38,781 nt of DNA from Verrucomicrobiota bacterium. Its GTDB lineage: Bacteria; Verrucomicrobiota; Verrucomicrobiia; Chthoniobacterales; UBA10450. Positions 19,163 through 28,112 of the stretch are shown here, in pieces (positions within the stretch are counted from its first letter, which is position 1; the number at the start of each line of letters is the position of its first letter). A program made the translations under genes and the position numbers. Under the pieces are notes generated by a model that was not told the origin of the DNA, ran no database searches, and saw only the letters and a list, made by a program, of their open reading frames with translations. The DNA is taken from contig QHRJ01000044.1 in the NCBI GenBank assembly GCA_003220075.1, forward strand, positions 1 through 38,781, written 5' to 3'.

Positions 19163-19307
19163 GACTATAAAAAGTCAGCATTGACTGTTCCTTGGGCCCA
19201 TCAGCGGCCAGGTTCTCGCCAACAACGAGCCAGCGACGCCTAAGGCATATCCGTAAGTCGCGACAACGATGCGCGCGATGTCGACCTTGCGGTTGCGGCG
19301 ACCGCTA

Positions 19308-21620
19308 TTAGGGCAAACGATAAACCTCGACCAGAGCGACTCCGGTGCCGCCATTCTTCCCGCTCACAATCGCGGTGTAGTTACCGGTTGGAAGGGTCAC
19401 AAGAATTGCGGAGTCGAGATCGTTCGGAGGCTTAAACCCCCCGGTATTCTCGATGGCTGTCTGTTGTGTATCCTTCCAATTGTCGTTCAACCTTATTAGC
19501 GTTCCGTTACTGTCATACAATCCCAGGCGCGGGTCCGCCAGTGGGCTCGCGATACCGAATTGGGCCAGCGATGGGCCGAGAGCACGCACGATAAGATTAA
19601 CAGAGCCGTTTGCTCCGCTGACAATGAAGCCGCCGATCATGACATTGGCACCGGTTTGCACAAAACCACGTGTGGAGATATTGCTTAGCTGAGCATTTCC
19701 GACAGCATCCAGATCATAAAGCTCGATGAGTCCAACTCCGCTTGTGCCGTTCTTTCCCGATTCGATCACCGTGTAAGAACCCGGTTGCAAGGTCAGCAGA
19801 ATCGCTGACTCATGATCGTCCGGCGGAGCCATACCGGTGGCTCCAATCGCCGTTTCCTGCGGAATCTTCCAATCGTCATTAGCAATGACGACACCGGTGC
19901 CATCGTGCAATTCTAGAACGGGATCTTGCAAAGCGTTTGGCACACCGAAGCTGGTCAGGGTCGGCCCCAGTCCACGAATCAGCACCTTCTTCGCATCAGA
20001 TCCAGTAATGATAAAGCCGCCGATGCCGACCTTAGCGCCGGTCTGGACCAGAAGTCGGGTGGAAATGTTCACCAAAGTGGCGTTGGCTGGCGTTTGTTGA
20101 ATACTCAGAGTGAAGTCCTGCGTCGCGTTCGGGGAAACTCCATTGCGCGCCGTGATGGTAAAGCTGTAGCTGAGATCGCTATCGGCGTCGGGTGTGCCAC
20201 TTAGGGTGGCAGTGCCATCGGTGTTATCGACGAAAGACAGCCAACTCGGCTGCGCTCCAGTCAAGGTGAACGACGGCGTCGGTGTGCCAGTGGCGGTGAT
20301 AGTAAAAGTGCCTGTCGTTCCAACCTTGAACGAACCCGTTGCGGCGCTGGTAATGGCGGGCGCTTGCGGCACGGGCGGCGCATTTTGCACCGTAATGGTG
20401 AACGTTTGCATTGCATCCGGCAGAGTGCCGTTGGAGGCGCTGATATCGATCGGGTAATCACCTTCGGAGCCGGCCGCGGCGGTTCCGCTGACAGTGGCTG
20501 TCCCATCGCCATTAGGAACAAAAGTAATTCCCGCGGGCAACGTGCCGGTAAAGCTCACGGTCGCACTCGGGACAGGCGGACTGGTTTTTACCGTGAAAGT
20601 GCCAAATGTGCCGACGATAAACGTCGCATTATTCACGCTAGTAATAGCCGGTGGAGGATTGACCACGAACAAGGTAAAGGATTGCACGGCGTCAGGCGCA
20701 ACGCCGTTTGTTGCCGTGACCGTAAATGCGTAGCTGGGGTTGCTCCCCGGGTCAGGTGTTCCCACCAACGTTGCGGTCCCGTCGGTATTATCAATGAAGG
20801 AGAGCCAGCTTGGCTGGGTGCCTGTTAAGCTCAGCGTCGCTGTGGGAACTCCGGTCGTATGGACGGTGAAAATGCCTTCTGTGCCGGCGGTAAAAGTCGT
20901 GCTTGCAGAGCTGATAATGGCCGGCGCCTGCGGAACGGGCGGAGCATCCTGGACCCTGAGGGTAAACAGTTGCACCGCATTGGGTAGAGTGCCGTTCGCG
21001 GCCGTGATTGTGAGGAAGTAAACCCCTTCCGAACCGGCCACTGGTGTGCCGCTCAACGTCGCCGTCCCATTCGCCAGCGGGGTAAAGGTCACCCCGCCCG
21101 GCAAGGTGCCCGTGAAACTCAAGGTCGCTTTCGGCACCGAATTCCTAGTCGTAATTGTAAAGGTTTTGGCTGTTCCCACGACAAAAGTAGCGTTGTTCAC
21201 GCTCGTGATGCGAGGCGGTCGTGTGATAGTGAGGGTGAAATTCTGTGTCCCTGCCGGGGGGACCCCGTTGGAGGCTGTGAATGTGAGGGCATAATCTCCC
21301 ACTAGCCCCAGACCGCCTCCGGGTCTGCCGGAGAGAGTCGCGGTCCCATCGCCATTGTCGACAAACTTAACTCCGCCAGGAAGCTTCCCACTCGATGTGA
21401 TTTTCGCGACCGGAACCCCGGAGGTGGTAATAGTAAAGGTATCCTGAATCCCTTGCGGAAAAATCACGCTGGTGGCGCTGGTAAAGGTCGGGGCAGTGTC
21501 AGCAGCCAATCGAGGAGGGGCTGCTAGAGCTATGAAAATGCCGGATATCAGGATGGCCCATGTTCGGGCCGTCCAGGTAAGGATTTTATTGGATGGGACT
21601 TGGTAAGAATGGTTTAGCAT
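19308..21620 (-). CDS. Large secreted protein: putative-Ig repeats plus two C-terminal LGPSL/SGKNG modules
   Basis: Signal-like N-terminus; ~90-97 aa repeats with DGTATLSGTP; C-terminal repeats ISTRxxVQTGxxVxIGGFI...LGPxLxxFG...DxWKxxQxxAI...SAIxxTLxxGxYTxIxSGKNGxxGVxLxExYxL. Confidence 0.88.
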   Translation of the reverse strand: MLNHSYQVPSNKILTWTARTWAILISGIFIALAAPPRLAADTAPTFTSATSVIFPQGIQDTFTITTSGVPVAKITSSGKLPGGVKFVDNGDGTATLSGRPGGGLGLVGDYALTFTASNGVPPAGTQNFTLTITRPPRITSVNNATFVVGTAKTFTITTRNSVPKATLSFTGTLPGGVTFTPLANGTATLSGTPVAGSEGVYFLTITAANGTLPNAVQLFTLRVQDAPPVPQAPAIISSASTTFTAGTEGIFTVHTTGVPTATLSLTGTQPSWLSFIDNTDGTATLVGTPDPGSNPSYAFTVTATNGVAPDAVQSFTLFVVNPPPAITSVNNATFIVGTFGTFTVKTSPPVPSATVSFTGTLPAGITFVPNGDGTATVSGTAAAGSEGDYPIDISASNGTLPDAMQTFTITVQNAPPVPQAPAITSAATGSFKVGTTGTFTITATGTPTPSFTLTGAQPSWLSFVDNTDGTATLSGTPDADSDLSYSFTITARNGVSPNATQDFTLSIQQTPANATLVNISTRLLVQTGAKVGIGGFIITGSDAKKVLIRGLGPTLTSFGVPNALQDPVLELHDGTGVVIANDDWKIPQETAIGATGMAPPDDHESAILLTLQPGSYTVIESGKNGTSGVGLIELYDLDAVGNAQLSNISTRGFVQTGANVMIGGFIVSGANGSVNLIVRALGPSLAQFGIASPLADPRLGLYDSNGTLIRLNDNWKDTQQTAIENTGGFKPPNDLDSAILVTLPTGNYTAIVSGKNGGTGVALVEVYRLP
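20085..21209 (-). repeat. A-B-A'-B' alternating Ig-like domain super-repeat (~188 aa unit duplicated)
   Basis: A: ITSVNNATFxVGTxxTFT...ANGTLPxAxQxFTxxVQxAPPVPQAPA; B: ...TGxQPSWLSFxDNTDGTATLxGTPDxxSxxSYxFTxTAxNGVxPxAxQxFTL. Confidence 0.85.
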
Positions 21621-21974
21621 AGATAGGGATTCAGGGTCGGCGATATAGCCGGTCCTATGCCAAATCGAGCCAGTACACGACTAATGCTTACGTGATCGGA
21701 AAACACTTGGACAACATTGAGCCGGGCCAGGGGCAGAGTTTAGTCCCAAGGCCGCCAAGCGTGGCAACGCGAGGTTGACCGTGCCAATTTCCCTTTGCAA
21801 ACCGGGTTCTTAAAGCGAAAAAACATGACGCTTTGGGCAGCAAATCCCATCCGACCGTCGACTGCGGCACTCCAGCTTCAGGCCGGACCAGCATTGGTTC
21901 TACATCAGTGATTCGTGATCAGTGATTGGGTCGCTTTGCTCCCCGCAGGCTTATCATCGCCCACCCGAACCTTG

Positions 21975-22040
21975 TCATTCCGAGCGAAGTCGAGGAATCT
22001 CTAACTAGTATATAAGATCTGTCTACTCGCTCGACATGAC
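21975..22040. repeat. GTCATTCCGAGCG-family inverted repeat overlapping the aldehyde dehydrogenase start codon
   Basis: Left GTCATTCCGAGCGAAGTCGAG (from 21975); right CTACTCGCTCGACATGAC (ending 22040), whose reverse complement is GTCATGTCGAGCGAGTAG. Confidence 0.75.
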
Positions 22041-23493
22041 AAAAACTGCTGAGAAAATTCAAAACTTCATCGACGGCCAATTCGTTGACCCCGTCGGCGG
22101 CAAATATCTCGACAACATCGAGCCAGCAACCGGGAAAGCATATTCGCAAATCGCTGACAGCGATGCGCGTGATGTCGACCTCGCCGTCGCCGCGGCGGAA
22201 AAAGCGTTTGTAGGGTGGTCGCAGACGTCCGCAACGGACCGGTCGCGTATTCTTCTGCGCATTGCGGATTTGATCGAGCGCGACCTTGAGAAACTCGCTC
22301 GCGCAGAATCGATCGACACCGGTAAACCACTGTCGCTTGCGCGCACGCTCGACATTCCGCGGGCCGCCAGCAATTTTCGTTTTTTCGCGACCGCAATTCT
22401 CCACACCGAATCGGAAGCACACATCACCGATAACGTCGCCTTCAACTACACCCTGCGTCAGCCGCGCGGCATCGCGGGATTAATTTCGCCCTGGAATCTG
22501 CCGCTCTATTTGTTGAGCTGGAAAATCGCGCCTGCTATCGCGGTCGGGAATACCGCCATCGCGAAACCGAGCGAGCTAACACCGATGACGGCGTTTTTGC
22601 TTTGTGAACTTTGCTGTGAAGCTGGTCTGCCGAACGGCGTGCTCAACGTCGTGCATGGCACCGGACTGAATGTTGGCGCGCCAATAACCGCACATCCCAA
22701 GATCGGCACCATTTCGTTCACGGGTGGGACTGTGACAGGACGCAAAGTAGCCGAAGCATGTGCGCCATTATTCAAGAAAGTTTCACTCGAGCTCGGTGGA
22801 AAAAATCCGAACATCATCTTCGCCGACGCCGATCTGGACGCCGCCATCGCCGGTAGCGTGCGCTCTTCCTTTGCAAACCAGGGCCAGGTTTGTCTCTGCG
22901 GTTCGCGCGTCTTCGTTGAACGATCGGCCTACGAGGATTTCGTCAATCGCTTTCTTGATAAGGCGTCAAAACTAAAAGGTGGCGACCCACTCGACGAAAA
23001 GACAGAGCAAGGCGCGATCGTAAGCAAGACGCAACTCGATAAGGTGAAGTTCTACGTCGATCTTGCGCAGCAAGAAGGAGGCAAAATCGCGCTCGGTGGC
23101 AAAGCGCCGGAACCGATCACTGATCGTTGTTGCGAGGGTTACTTTTTCAAACCAACGGTTATCACCGATTTACCTGTCTCCTGTCGCACCAACCGTGAAG
23201 AAATCTTCGGCCCTGTTGTTACGATCACGCCGTTCGACAACGAAGAAGAAGTGATCGGTTACGCTAACGACACGGAGTACGGCTTAGCGTCAAGCGTGTG
23301 GACGCAAAACCTAAGTCGGGCCCATCGCGTCGCGGAAAAAATCCACACCGGGACGGTCTGGGTAAACTGCTGGCTGGTGCGCGACTTGCGAGTTCCTTTC
23401 GGCGGCATGAAACAAAGCGGCGTTGGTCGGGAGGGCGGCGAAGAAGCGTTGCGATTCTTCACCGAGGCGAAGAACGTGTGCATCGCGAAGTGA
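22036..23493 (+). CDS. Aldehyde dehydrogenase, ALDH8A1/2-aminomuconic semialdehyde dehydrogenase-like
   Basis: LARTLDIPRAASNFRFFA, GLISPWNLPLYLLSWKIAPAIAVGNTAIAKPSELTP, VSLELGGKNPNIIF, SSFANQGQVCLCGSRVFV (catalytic Cys), VWVNCWLVRDLRVPFGGMKQSGVGREGG. Confidence 0.88.
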   Translation: MTKTAEKIQNFIDGQFVDPVGGKYLDNIEPATGKAYSQIADSDARDVDLAVAAAEKAFVGWSQTSATDRSRILLRIADLIERDLEKLARAESIDTGKPLSLARTLDIPRAASNFRFFATAILHTESEAHITDNVAFNYTLRQPRGIAGLISPWNLPLYLLSWKIAPAIAVGNTAIAKPSELTPMTAFLLCELCCEAGLPNGVLNVVHGTGLNVGAPITAHPKIGTISFTGGTVTGRKVAEACAPLFKKVSLELGGKNPNIIFADADLDAAIAGSVRSSFANQGQVCLCGSRVFVERSAYEDFVNRFLDKASKLKGGDPLDEKTEQGAIVSKTQLDKVKFYVDLAQQEGGKIALGGKAPEPITDRCCEGYFFKPTVITDLPVSCRTNREEIFGPVVTITPFDNEEEVIGYANDTEYGLASSVWTQNLSRAHRVAEKIHTGTVWVNCWLVRDLRVPFGGMKQSGVGREGGEEALRFFTEAKNVCIAK

Positions 23494-23540
23494 TTCTTGC
23501 TCGAGCGCTGGTCTTGATTTGCAGGAATAGGGTCTCCAGT

Positions 23541-23641
23541 AAGACAGGCCGTTTGCCTGTCCGGCGGTCATAGGCCGCCGCTACAGAAAACTCAACAGGC
23601 CGAACGCCTGATTGCCGGACAGGCCCAGAGGTCCGTCTTCC
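23541..23641. repeat. REPIN-like inverted pair of palindromic units
   Basis: Unit 1 AAGACAGGC-CGTTT-GCCTGTC + CGGCGG-TCATAGG-CCGCCG; unit 2 inverted: GGAAGACGGACCTCTGGGCCTGTCCGGCAATCAGGC-GTTCG-GCCTG. Confidence 0.7.
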
Positions 23642-23654
23642 TTTTCTTGCGACG

Positions 23655-24559
23655 CTACCCGGGATTTTCGCTTCCCAAATGCAGCCTGACAAACTCAATT
23701 GCGGTTCGGATAATCTCCCTGGACCTCTCGTCGTCGTTTTGGTTGTCGAAACCGTGAACACCCTGCGGATGATTGACGAGGGTCAGGGCGGTGTTTTTGG
23801 ACAATGCTTCGGACACAAAGCGATCGATCGAATCAAGCATCGTTGGAACTTCATCGTGCCCGGCGCGGGCAATGAACATTGGAGGGATTTTGCTCGCATC
23901 GGTTTGCAGGTAAGTGATCGGAGAAAAAGATTTGATCGTTTCCGGCTTCTCTGTCTTACGGTAGTCCGATTGCTGGATGTCCATAAAGGCGTAGAAGCCA
24001 ACTAGACAACGAACAAACGGCATCTCACCCCGCATTCCCAACGTCAACAGCGGACCACCCGCGGAATAAGCGATTAAGCAAACGCGATCTTTATCGACGT
24101 GATATTTGTCGCCATTCGCGCGCACATATTTAACAGCATCGAGGACGTCCGCGGCCGCCTTCTCCAGGGATACATTTGGATACTCCAGTCGATGGTAAAG
24201 GTTACGAATCCCGATGCGGCGATTAGGCGTCCCCACGAGGTATAGACGCCCCAATCTTTCGGTGTGTAGTCGGTCTTGGCTCCACCATGAAGAAAAATTA
24301 CCGCGGGACGCTTCTCGTTTTCAGACAGGTCAGATGGAACATAAATGTCCATCAAAACATTCGGATCATCGCTTTTGGCGTACTTCAAATTTTGAACGAC
24401 CTTCACCTTGTCCATTCCCGGCACCTTAAGCACGACCGGCATCATCACTTTATTCGCCATCGCACGGACGTCGTCCGGCAGGTTGTTTTGCGCGGCGGAA
24501 GTGGAAACTATCACACCCAGAACGGCGAGAAGGATTGGCAGAAAAAACTGCGGTTTCAT
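23655..24559 (-). pseudogene. Secreted alpha/beta-hydrolase (esterase/lipase-like), frameshifted
   Basis: N-terminal part ...VIFLHGGAKTDYTPKDWGVYTSWGRLIAASGFVTFTID (24074-24577 frame) and C-terminal part HRLEYPNVSLEKAAADVLDAVKYVRAN...CLIAYSAGGPLLTLG...HGFDNQNDD (23655-24254 frame) are adjacent in different frames; joint near 24188-24194. Confidence 0.82.
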
Positions 24560-24643
24560 GGAGTCTCGTGATTGCAACTTCCTACCTTACCCTTGCATCT
24601 CGGATGTGCGAAAATTCTCTTGACCTTGCGAGGCCGCACCTGA

Positions 24644-24675
24644 CACCGTGCCCGTCATCCGAATGGCAAAGCGGT
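24644..24675 (+). promoter_or_regulatory. Bulged-hairpin motif CACCGTGCCC-N11-GGCAAAGCGGT upstream of a secreted protein
   Basis: Same words recur at 15798-15826 with N8 spacing; ACCG/CGGT and TGCC/GGCA pair around a conserved AAG bulge. Confidence 0.4.
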
Positions 24676-24740
24676 CTGGCGCGTTTGATGCAGGTTATCA
24701 GCTAAAATGACTTTTCCCTTCGGTTAACGAAAGAAAACCC

Positions 24741-25220
24741 ATGAAGAAAAATACCACTATAATGATGTTCCTGTTTGCGGCGCTGGCGCTTTTTACCGTC
24801 CAGGCTAATGCGGCGAAACAGATCAACGATATGTCGGATATTAATTTGACAGTTTTCGTGCCGTGCGCTGCGGGCGGAGCTGGAGAGATTGTGGACCTAA
24901 GCGGGCCCTTGCACACGTTGATCACGTTTACGATCAACGGCAACAACGTTAGTGGAAAGGCTCATTTTCAGCCGCAGGGGATCGTGGGTAGCGGCGAAAC
25001 CACCGGTGATAAGTATCAGGCGACTGGTGTGACCAAGGCTTCCAGCTTTAAGGCGTCTTTCCAAAATGGACAGGCACAACAAACGTTCGTCAATAACTTC
25101 AGGATTATCGGCCAGGGTCCAGGCAACAACTTTCTCGTGCATGAGGTCGCACACATTACCTTTAACGCCAATGGAATCGTGACCGTCTTCCATGATAGTT
25201 TCACCATCGATTGTAAGTAA
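24741..25220 (+). CDS. Small secreted protein of unknown function
   Basis: Signal peptide MKKNTTIMMFLFAALALFTVQANA; 159 aa; no family recognised. Confidence 0.7.
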   Translation: MKKNTTIMMFLFAALALFTVQANAAKQINDMSDINLTVFVPCAAGGAGEIVDLSGPLHTLITFTINGNNVSGKAHFQPQGIVGSGETTGDKYQATGVTKASSFKASFQNGQAQQTFVNNFRIIGQGPGNNFLVHEVAHITFNANGIVTVFHDSFTIDCK

Positions 25221-25274
25221 GCGTTTTCCTCGGGTTAACAAGATAGTAAGAGCGAAAGAGATTACGACCGGCGC

Positions 25275-25296
25275 GCTGCTCCTTCTGAGGAGCAGC
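25275..25296. terminator. Hairpin between convergent genes, probable terminator
   Basis: GCTGCTCC-TTCTGA-GGAGCAGC; no strong U-tract. Confidence 0.4.
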
Positions 25297-25337
25297 GGTT
25301 CTGGCGTTTAGCGATCGGTGCTATTCCTTCAGACCAA

Positions 25338-26249
25338 TTACTTGTTCACAAAACGCCGCTCGTGATCGAGCAGCCATTTCTTTCGCCACAGGCCGCCGCC
25401 GTAGCCGCAGAGCGAACCATCCGCTCGAATGACGCGATGACACGGGATAATGATACAGATCATGTTCTCGCCATTGGCCCGCCCGACCGCGCGACGCATC
25501 TCAACATCGCCAAGTTTCTTCGCCATCCACGAATAAGATCGCGTTTCGCCGGTTGGAATTGAACGCAACAGTTCCCAGGCACGAAGTTGAAAGGGCGAAC
25601 CAGCCGGCGCCAGTGGAACATCGAACTCGAGATTTTTCCCGGCAAAATAATCGGCCAGTTGTGAGCGAACCACATCAAGATGTTTATGCTCACCGGGAAC
25701 CACATTGGTCCGCAGTCGGTTCCGCAAGATCGACAGCTCGCGTTCCATGGCACGTCGATCAACAAACTCGAGCAAACGAAGTCCTTCGTCGTCCGCAATC
25801 GCCAGCATCGCGCCGAGCGGCGTTTCGATACGCTCGGCAAACAAACCGCCCTGCGCCTTCGCGGCCGTCGGCGGTTCGCCAAAAATTCGCGTGAAGGCAT
25901 CACGAAAGCCGCTTTCTGATTCAAAACCACTTCCGTTTCGCACTTCAGCCACGCGCTCACCTTTGCGCACTTCGCGCAGGGCTAGGCCCATCCGGCGAGC
26001 ACGGTGATAGGCTTGGAAGGTCATCCCATAATGACGCTTGAATTGTCGGCGTGCGGTTGATGGATCGATCGACATGGCCGCGAGTTCTTTATCCGTCAGG
26101 CGACCACCGGGGGCCCGATCCACTTCCGCGCGTAAATGCGCAATTAGTTTCGGCGGCGACTGATCAGGATCCATCGGGTGACAACGCAGACAGGGTCGAT
26201 AACCGCTATGCAACGCTTCACTCGGCGTCGCAAAAAAGTCTACGTTCAC
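25338..26249 (-). CDS. ada: Ada-type protein: truncated Ada Zn-binding domain, AraC HTH, O6-methylguanine-DNA methyltransferase
   Basis: PCLRCHP, AraC-type HTH STARRQFKRHYGMTFQAYHRARRMGLALREVRKGERVAEV...GFESESGFRDAF, MGMT active site IIPCHRVI. Same-frame codons up to 26291 encode IFCRPTCPAKKPER upstream of the GTG start. Confidence 0.85.
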   Translation of the reverse strand: MNVDFFATPSEALHSGYRPCLRCHPMDPDQSPPKLIAHLRAEVDRAPGGRLTDKELAAMSIDPSTARRQFKRHYGMTFQAYHRARRMGLALREVRKGERVAEVRNGSGFESESGFRDAFTRIFGEPPTAAKAQGGLFAERIETPLGAMLAIADDEGLRLLEFVDRRAMERELSILRNRLRTNVVPGEHKHLDVVRSQLADYFAGKNLEFDVPLAPAGSPFQLRAWELLRSIPTGETRSYSWMAKKLGDVEMRRAVGRANGENMICIIIPCHRVIRADGSLCGYGGGLWRKKWLLDHERRFVNK

Positions 26250-26742
26250 GCGCTCCGGTTTTTTTGCAGGACACGTCGGTCGGCAGAAAATTCAAGGTGT
26301 AACAACCGTGAGTTACGCTGCGTGCATCCACGAAAGCAATCTCGGGTTTCTGCAAGAGCTTTTCAATGATTGCTTCCGGTGCGCTCCCATTCACGACTTC
26401 GGCATCGATCATATCGTAATTTGAATTATAAGCTCGCATGACGCGTCCCTTGCGAAAGTCTGCCGGATATTCATCCGTGGCACGATATCGCTCGCATGGT
26501 TCAGCATGCACGAAGATCGGTCCGCTTTCGGAATATGGGTGACCGGCTGGAATGGCCGCGTAAGGAAAGAGAATCATACGCTCACCGGATTGGGCGTAGC
26601 GCAGACAGTGGCGACACGGAAAACCACCCGGCGAATCCGCGACAACCATTGCATGGTCCGGTGCGCCACTCGCAGCTGCACGGCGTGCCGTCGCTGCGAC
26701 CTCGGTCGCAAGAGGAACTATACCAAAGTTTGAATTCTTCAT
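26218..26742 (-). CDS. DUF1203-like protein with an extended or fused C-terminus
   Basis: FPCRHCLRYAQSGERMILFPYAAIPAGHPYSESGPIFVHAEPCERY...GRVMRAYNSNYDMIDAEVV...VDARSVTHGCYTLNF; tail LPTDVSCKKTGARERRLFCDAE is ada DNA read out of frame. Confidence 0.78.
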   Translation of the reverse strand: MKNSNFGIVPLATEVAATARRAAASGAPDHAMVVADSPGGFPCRHCLRYAQSGERMILFPYAAIPAGHPYSESGPIFVHAEPCERYRATDEYPADFRKGRVMRAYNSNYDMIDAEVVNGSAPEAIIEKLLQKPEIAFVDARSVTHGCYTLNFLPTDVSCKKTGARERRLFCDAE

Positions 26743-26778
26743 GACAAAACCATAAGCCGTCAATGCTGCCTCGCATCG

Positions 26779-26825
26779 ACGGAATTCAGGCACCGAATTC
26801 CATTGTAGCGGTCTATGACCGCCGA
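26779..26825. repeat. Single REP-like double hairpin
   Basis: GGAATTC-AGGCACC-GAATTCC followed by TGTAGCGGTC-TAT-GACCGCCG, matching the reverse of CGGCGGTCATAGGCCGCCGCTACA at 23562-23585. Confidence 0.6.
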
Positions 26826-26914
26826 CCCTCGCAAAGTTTGACACTCGGAATTTGATTTTTGATTTAGAAGAAATCTGTCTTGATCCGCGTAATCCGCGGT
26901 TAAGAGTTTCAACA

Positions 26915-28075
26915 ATGAGCGGAATACGAGTATTGGCTGGAACACGGAAGGGCGCCTTCATCCTGACATCGGACGGGAAGCGCAAAAATTGGAAAGTGGA
27001 CGGGCCACACTTTGCTGGCTGGGAAATTTACCACATGAAAGGATCGCCGGTTGATCCGGACCGGATTTACGCGTCACAAACCAGCGCCTGGTTCGGACAA
27101 ATCATCCAGCGTTCCGATGACGGCGGCAAAAGCTGGAACACCCCGGGCGGCGGCCCGGCTACAAACCCGCAGGGAATGCCGACGGGTGAGAGCAACAAAT
27201 TCGCTTACGACGGCGTGCCAGGCACGCATCAGTGGTACGACGGCACGCAGCATCCGTGGGAATTCAAGCGCGTCTGGCACCTTGAGCCATCGTTAGACGA
27301 CCCCAATCACGTTTACGCGGGTGTGGAAGATGCGGCCTTATTTCAGTCGAAGGACGGTGGCGGGACGTGGCAGGAGCTATCGGGACTGCGCAAACACGAT
27401 ACCGGCCCGAAGTGGCAGCCCGGTGCAGGCGGCATGTGTTTGCACACGATTCTTCTGGATCAAAAGAATTCGGGACGAATATCCGTCGCGATCTCTGCTG
27501 CAGGCGCCTTTCGTAGTGATGACGGCGGCAAGACGTGGAAGCCCATCAATCGCGGTTTGCATTCGCAATATATTCCCGATCCAATGGCAGAGGTCGGGCA
27601 CTGCGTTCATCGCATCGCGATGCATCCGTCGCGACCAAACACGTTGTTCATGCAAAAACACTGGGACGTGATGCGAAGTGACGACGCCGGCGATTCCTGG
27701 CGCGAGGTGAGCGGCAATTTGCCGAGCGATTTCGGATTTCCGATTAACGTGCATGCGCACGAGCCCGAAACGGTTTATGTCGTCCCGATCAAGAGCGACT
27801 CCGAACATTTCCCGCCCGACGGCAAATTGCGCGTCTATCGCAGCCGTACCGGCGGTAACGAATGGGAAGAACTCACTAAAGGTCTGCCGCAGCGCGATTG
27901 CTACGTAAACGTGTTGCGCGACGCCATGTCGGTTGATGCCCTCGATCCCTGCGGCGTCTACTTCGGAACAACTGGAGGTCAGGTCTACGCATCGGCCGAC
28001 GGCGGCGATTCGTGGAATCCAATCGTGCGCGATCTTCCGGCTGTTTTGTCGGTCGAAGTGCAAACGCTACGGTAA
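26915..28075 (+). CDS. BNR/VPS10-type beta-propeller (sialidase-like fold) protein
   Basis: Repeated Asp-box-like S/DDGGx[61 protein letters not shown]. Confidence 0.85.
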   Translation: MSGIRVLAGTRKGAFILTSDGKRKNWKVDGPHFAGWEIYHMKGSPVDPDRIYASQTSAWFGQIIQRSDDGGKSWNTPGGGPATNPQGMPTGESNKFAYDGVPGTHQWYDGTQHPWEFKRVWHLEPSLDDPNHVYAGVEDAALFQSKDGGGTWQELSGLRKHDTGPKWQPGAGGMCLHTILLDQKNSGRISVAISAAGAFRSDDGGKTWKPINRGLHSQYIPDPMAEVGHCVHRIAMHPSRPNTLFMQKHWDVMRSDDAGDSWREVSGNLPSDFGFPINVHAHEPETVYVVPIKSDSEHFPPDGKLRVYRSRTGGNEWEELTKGLPQRDCYVNVLRDAMSVDALDPCGVYFGTTGGQVYASADGGDSWNPIVRDLPAVLSVEVQTLR

Positions 28076-28112
28076 AGAAATTCCAAATCCCAAGCACCAA
28101 ATCCCAGACTTC

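Noticed and set aside
21778-21806. Possible third copy of the ACCGTGCC...GGCAAAGCGGT motif (ACCGTGCCAATTTCCCTTTGCAAACCGG)
   Set aside because: The right half diverges (GCAAACCGG), stem pairing is weaker, and its orientation relative to the nearest secreted-protein gene is opposite.
21660-21900. Candidate c-di-GMP-I riboswitch upstream of the Ig-like protein
   Set aside because: GCAAAGGGAAA-like fragment is present on the minus strand, but the required GACGCAAAGCC element and the two-helix layout could not be found.
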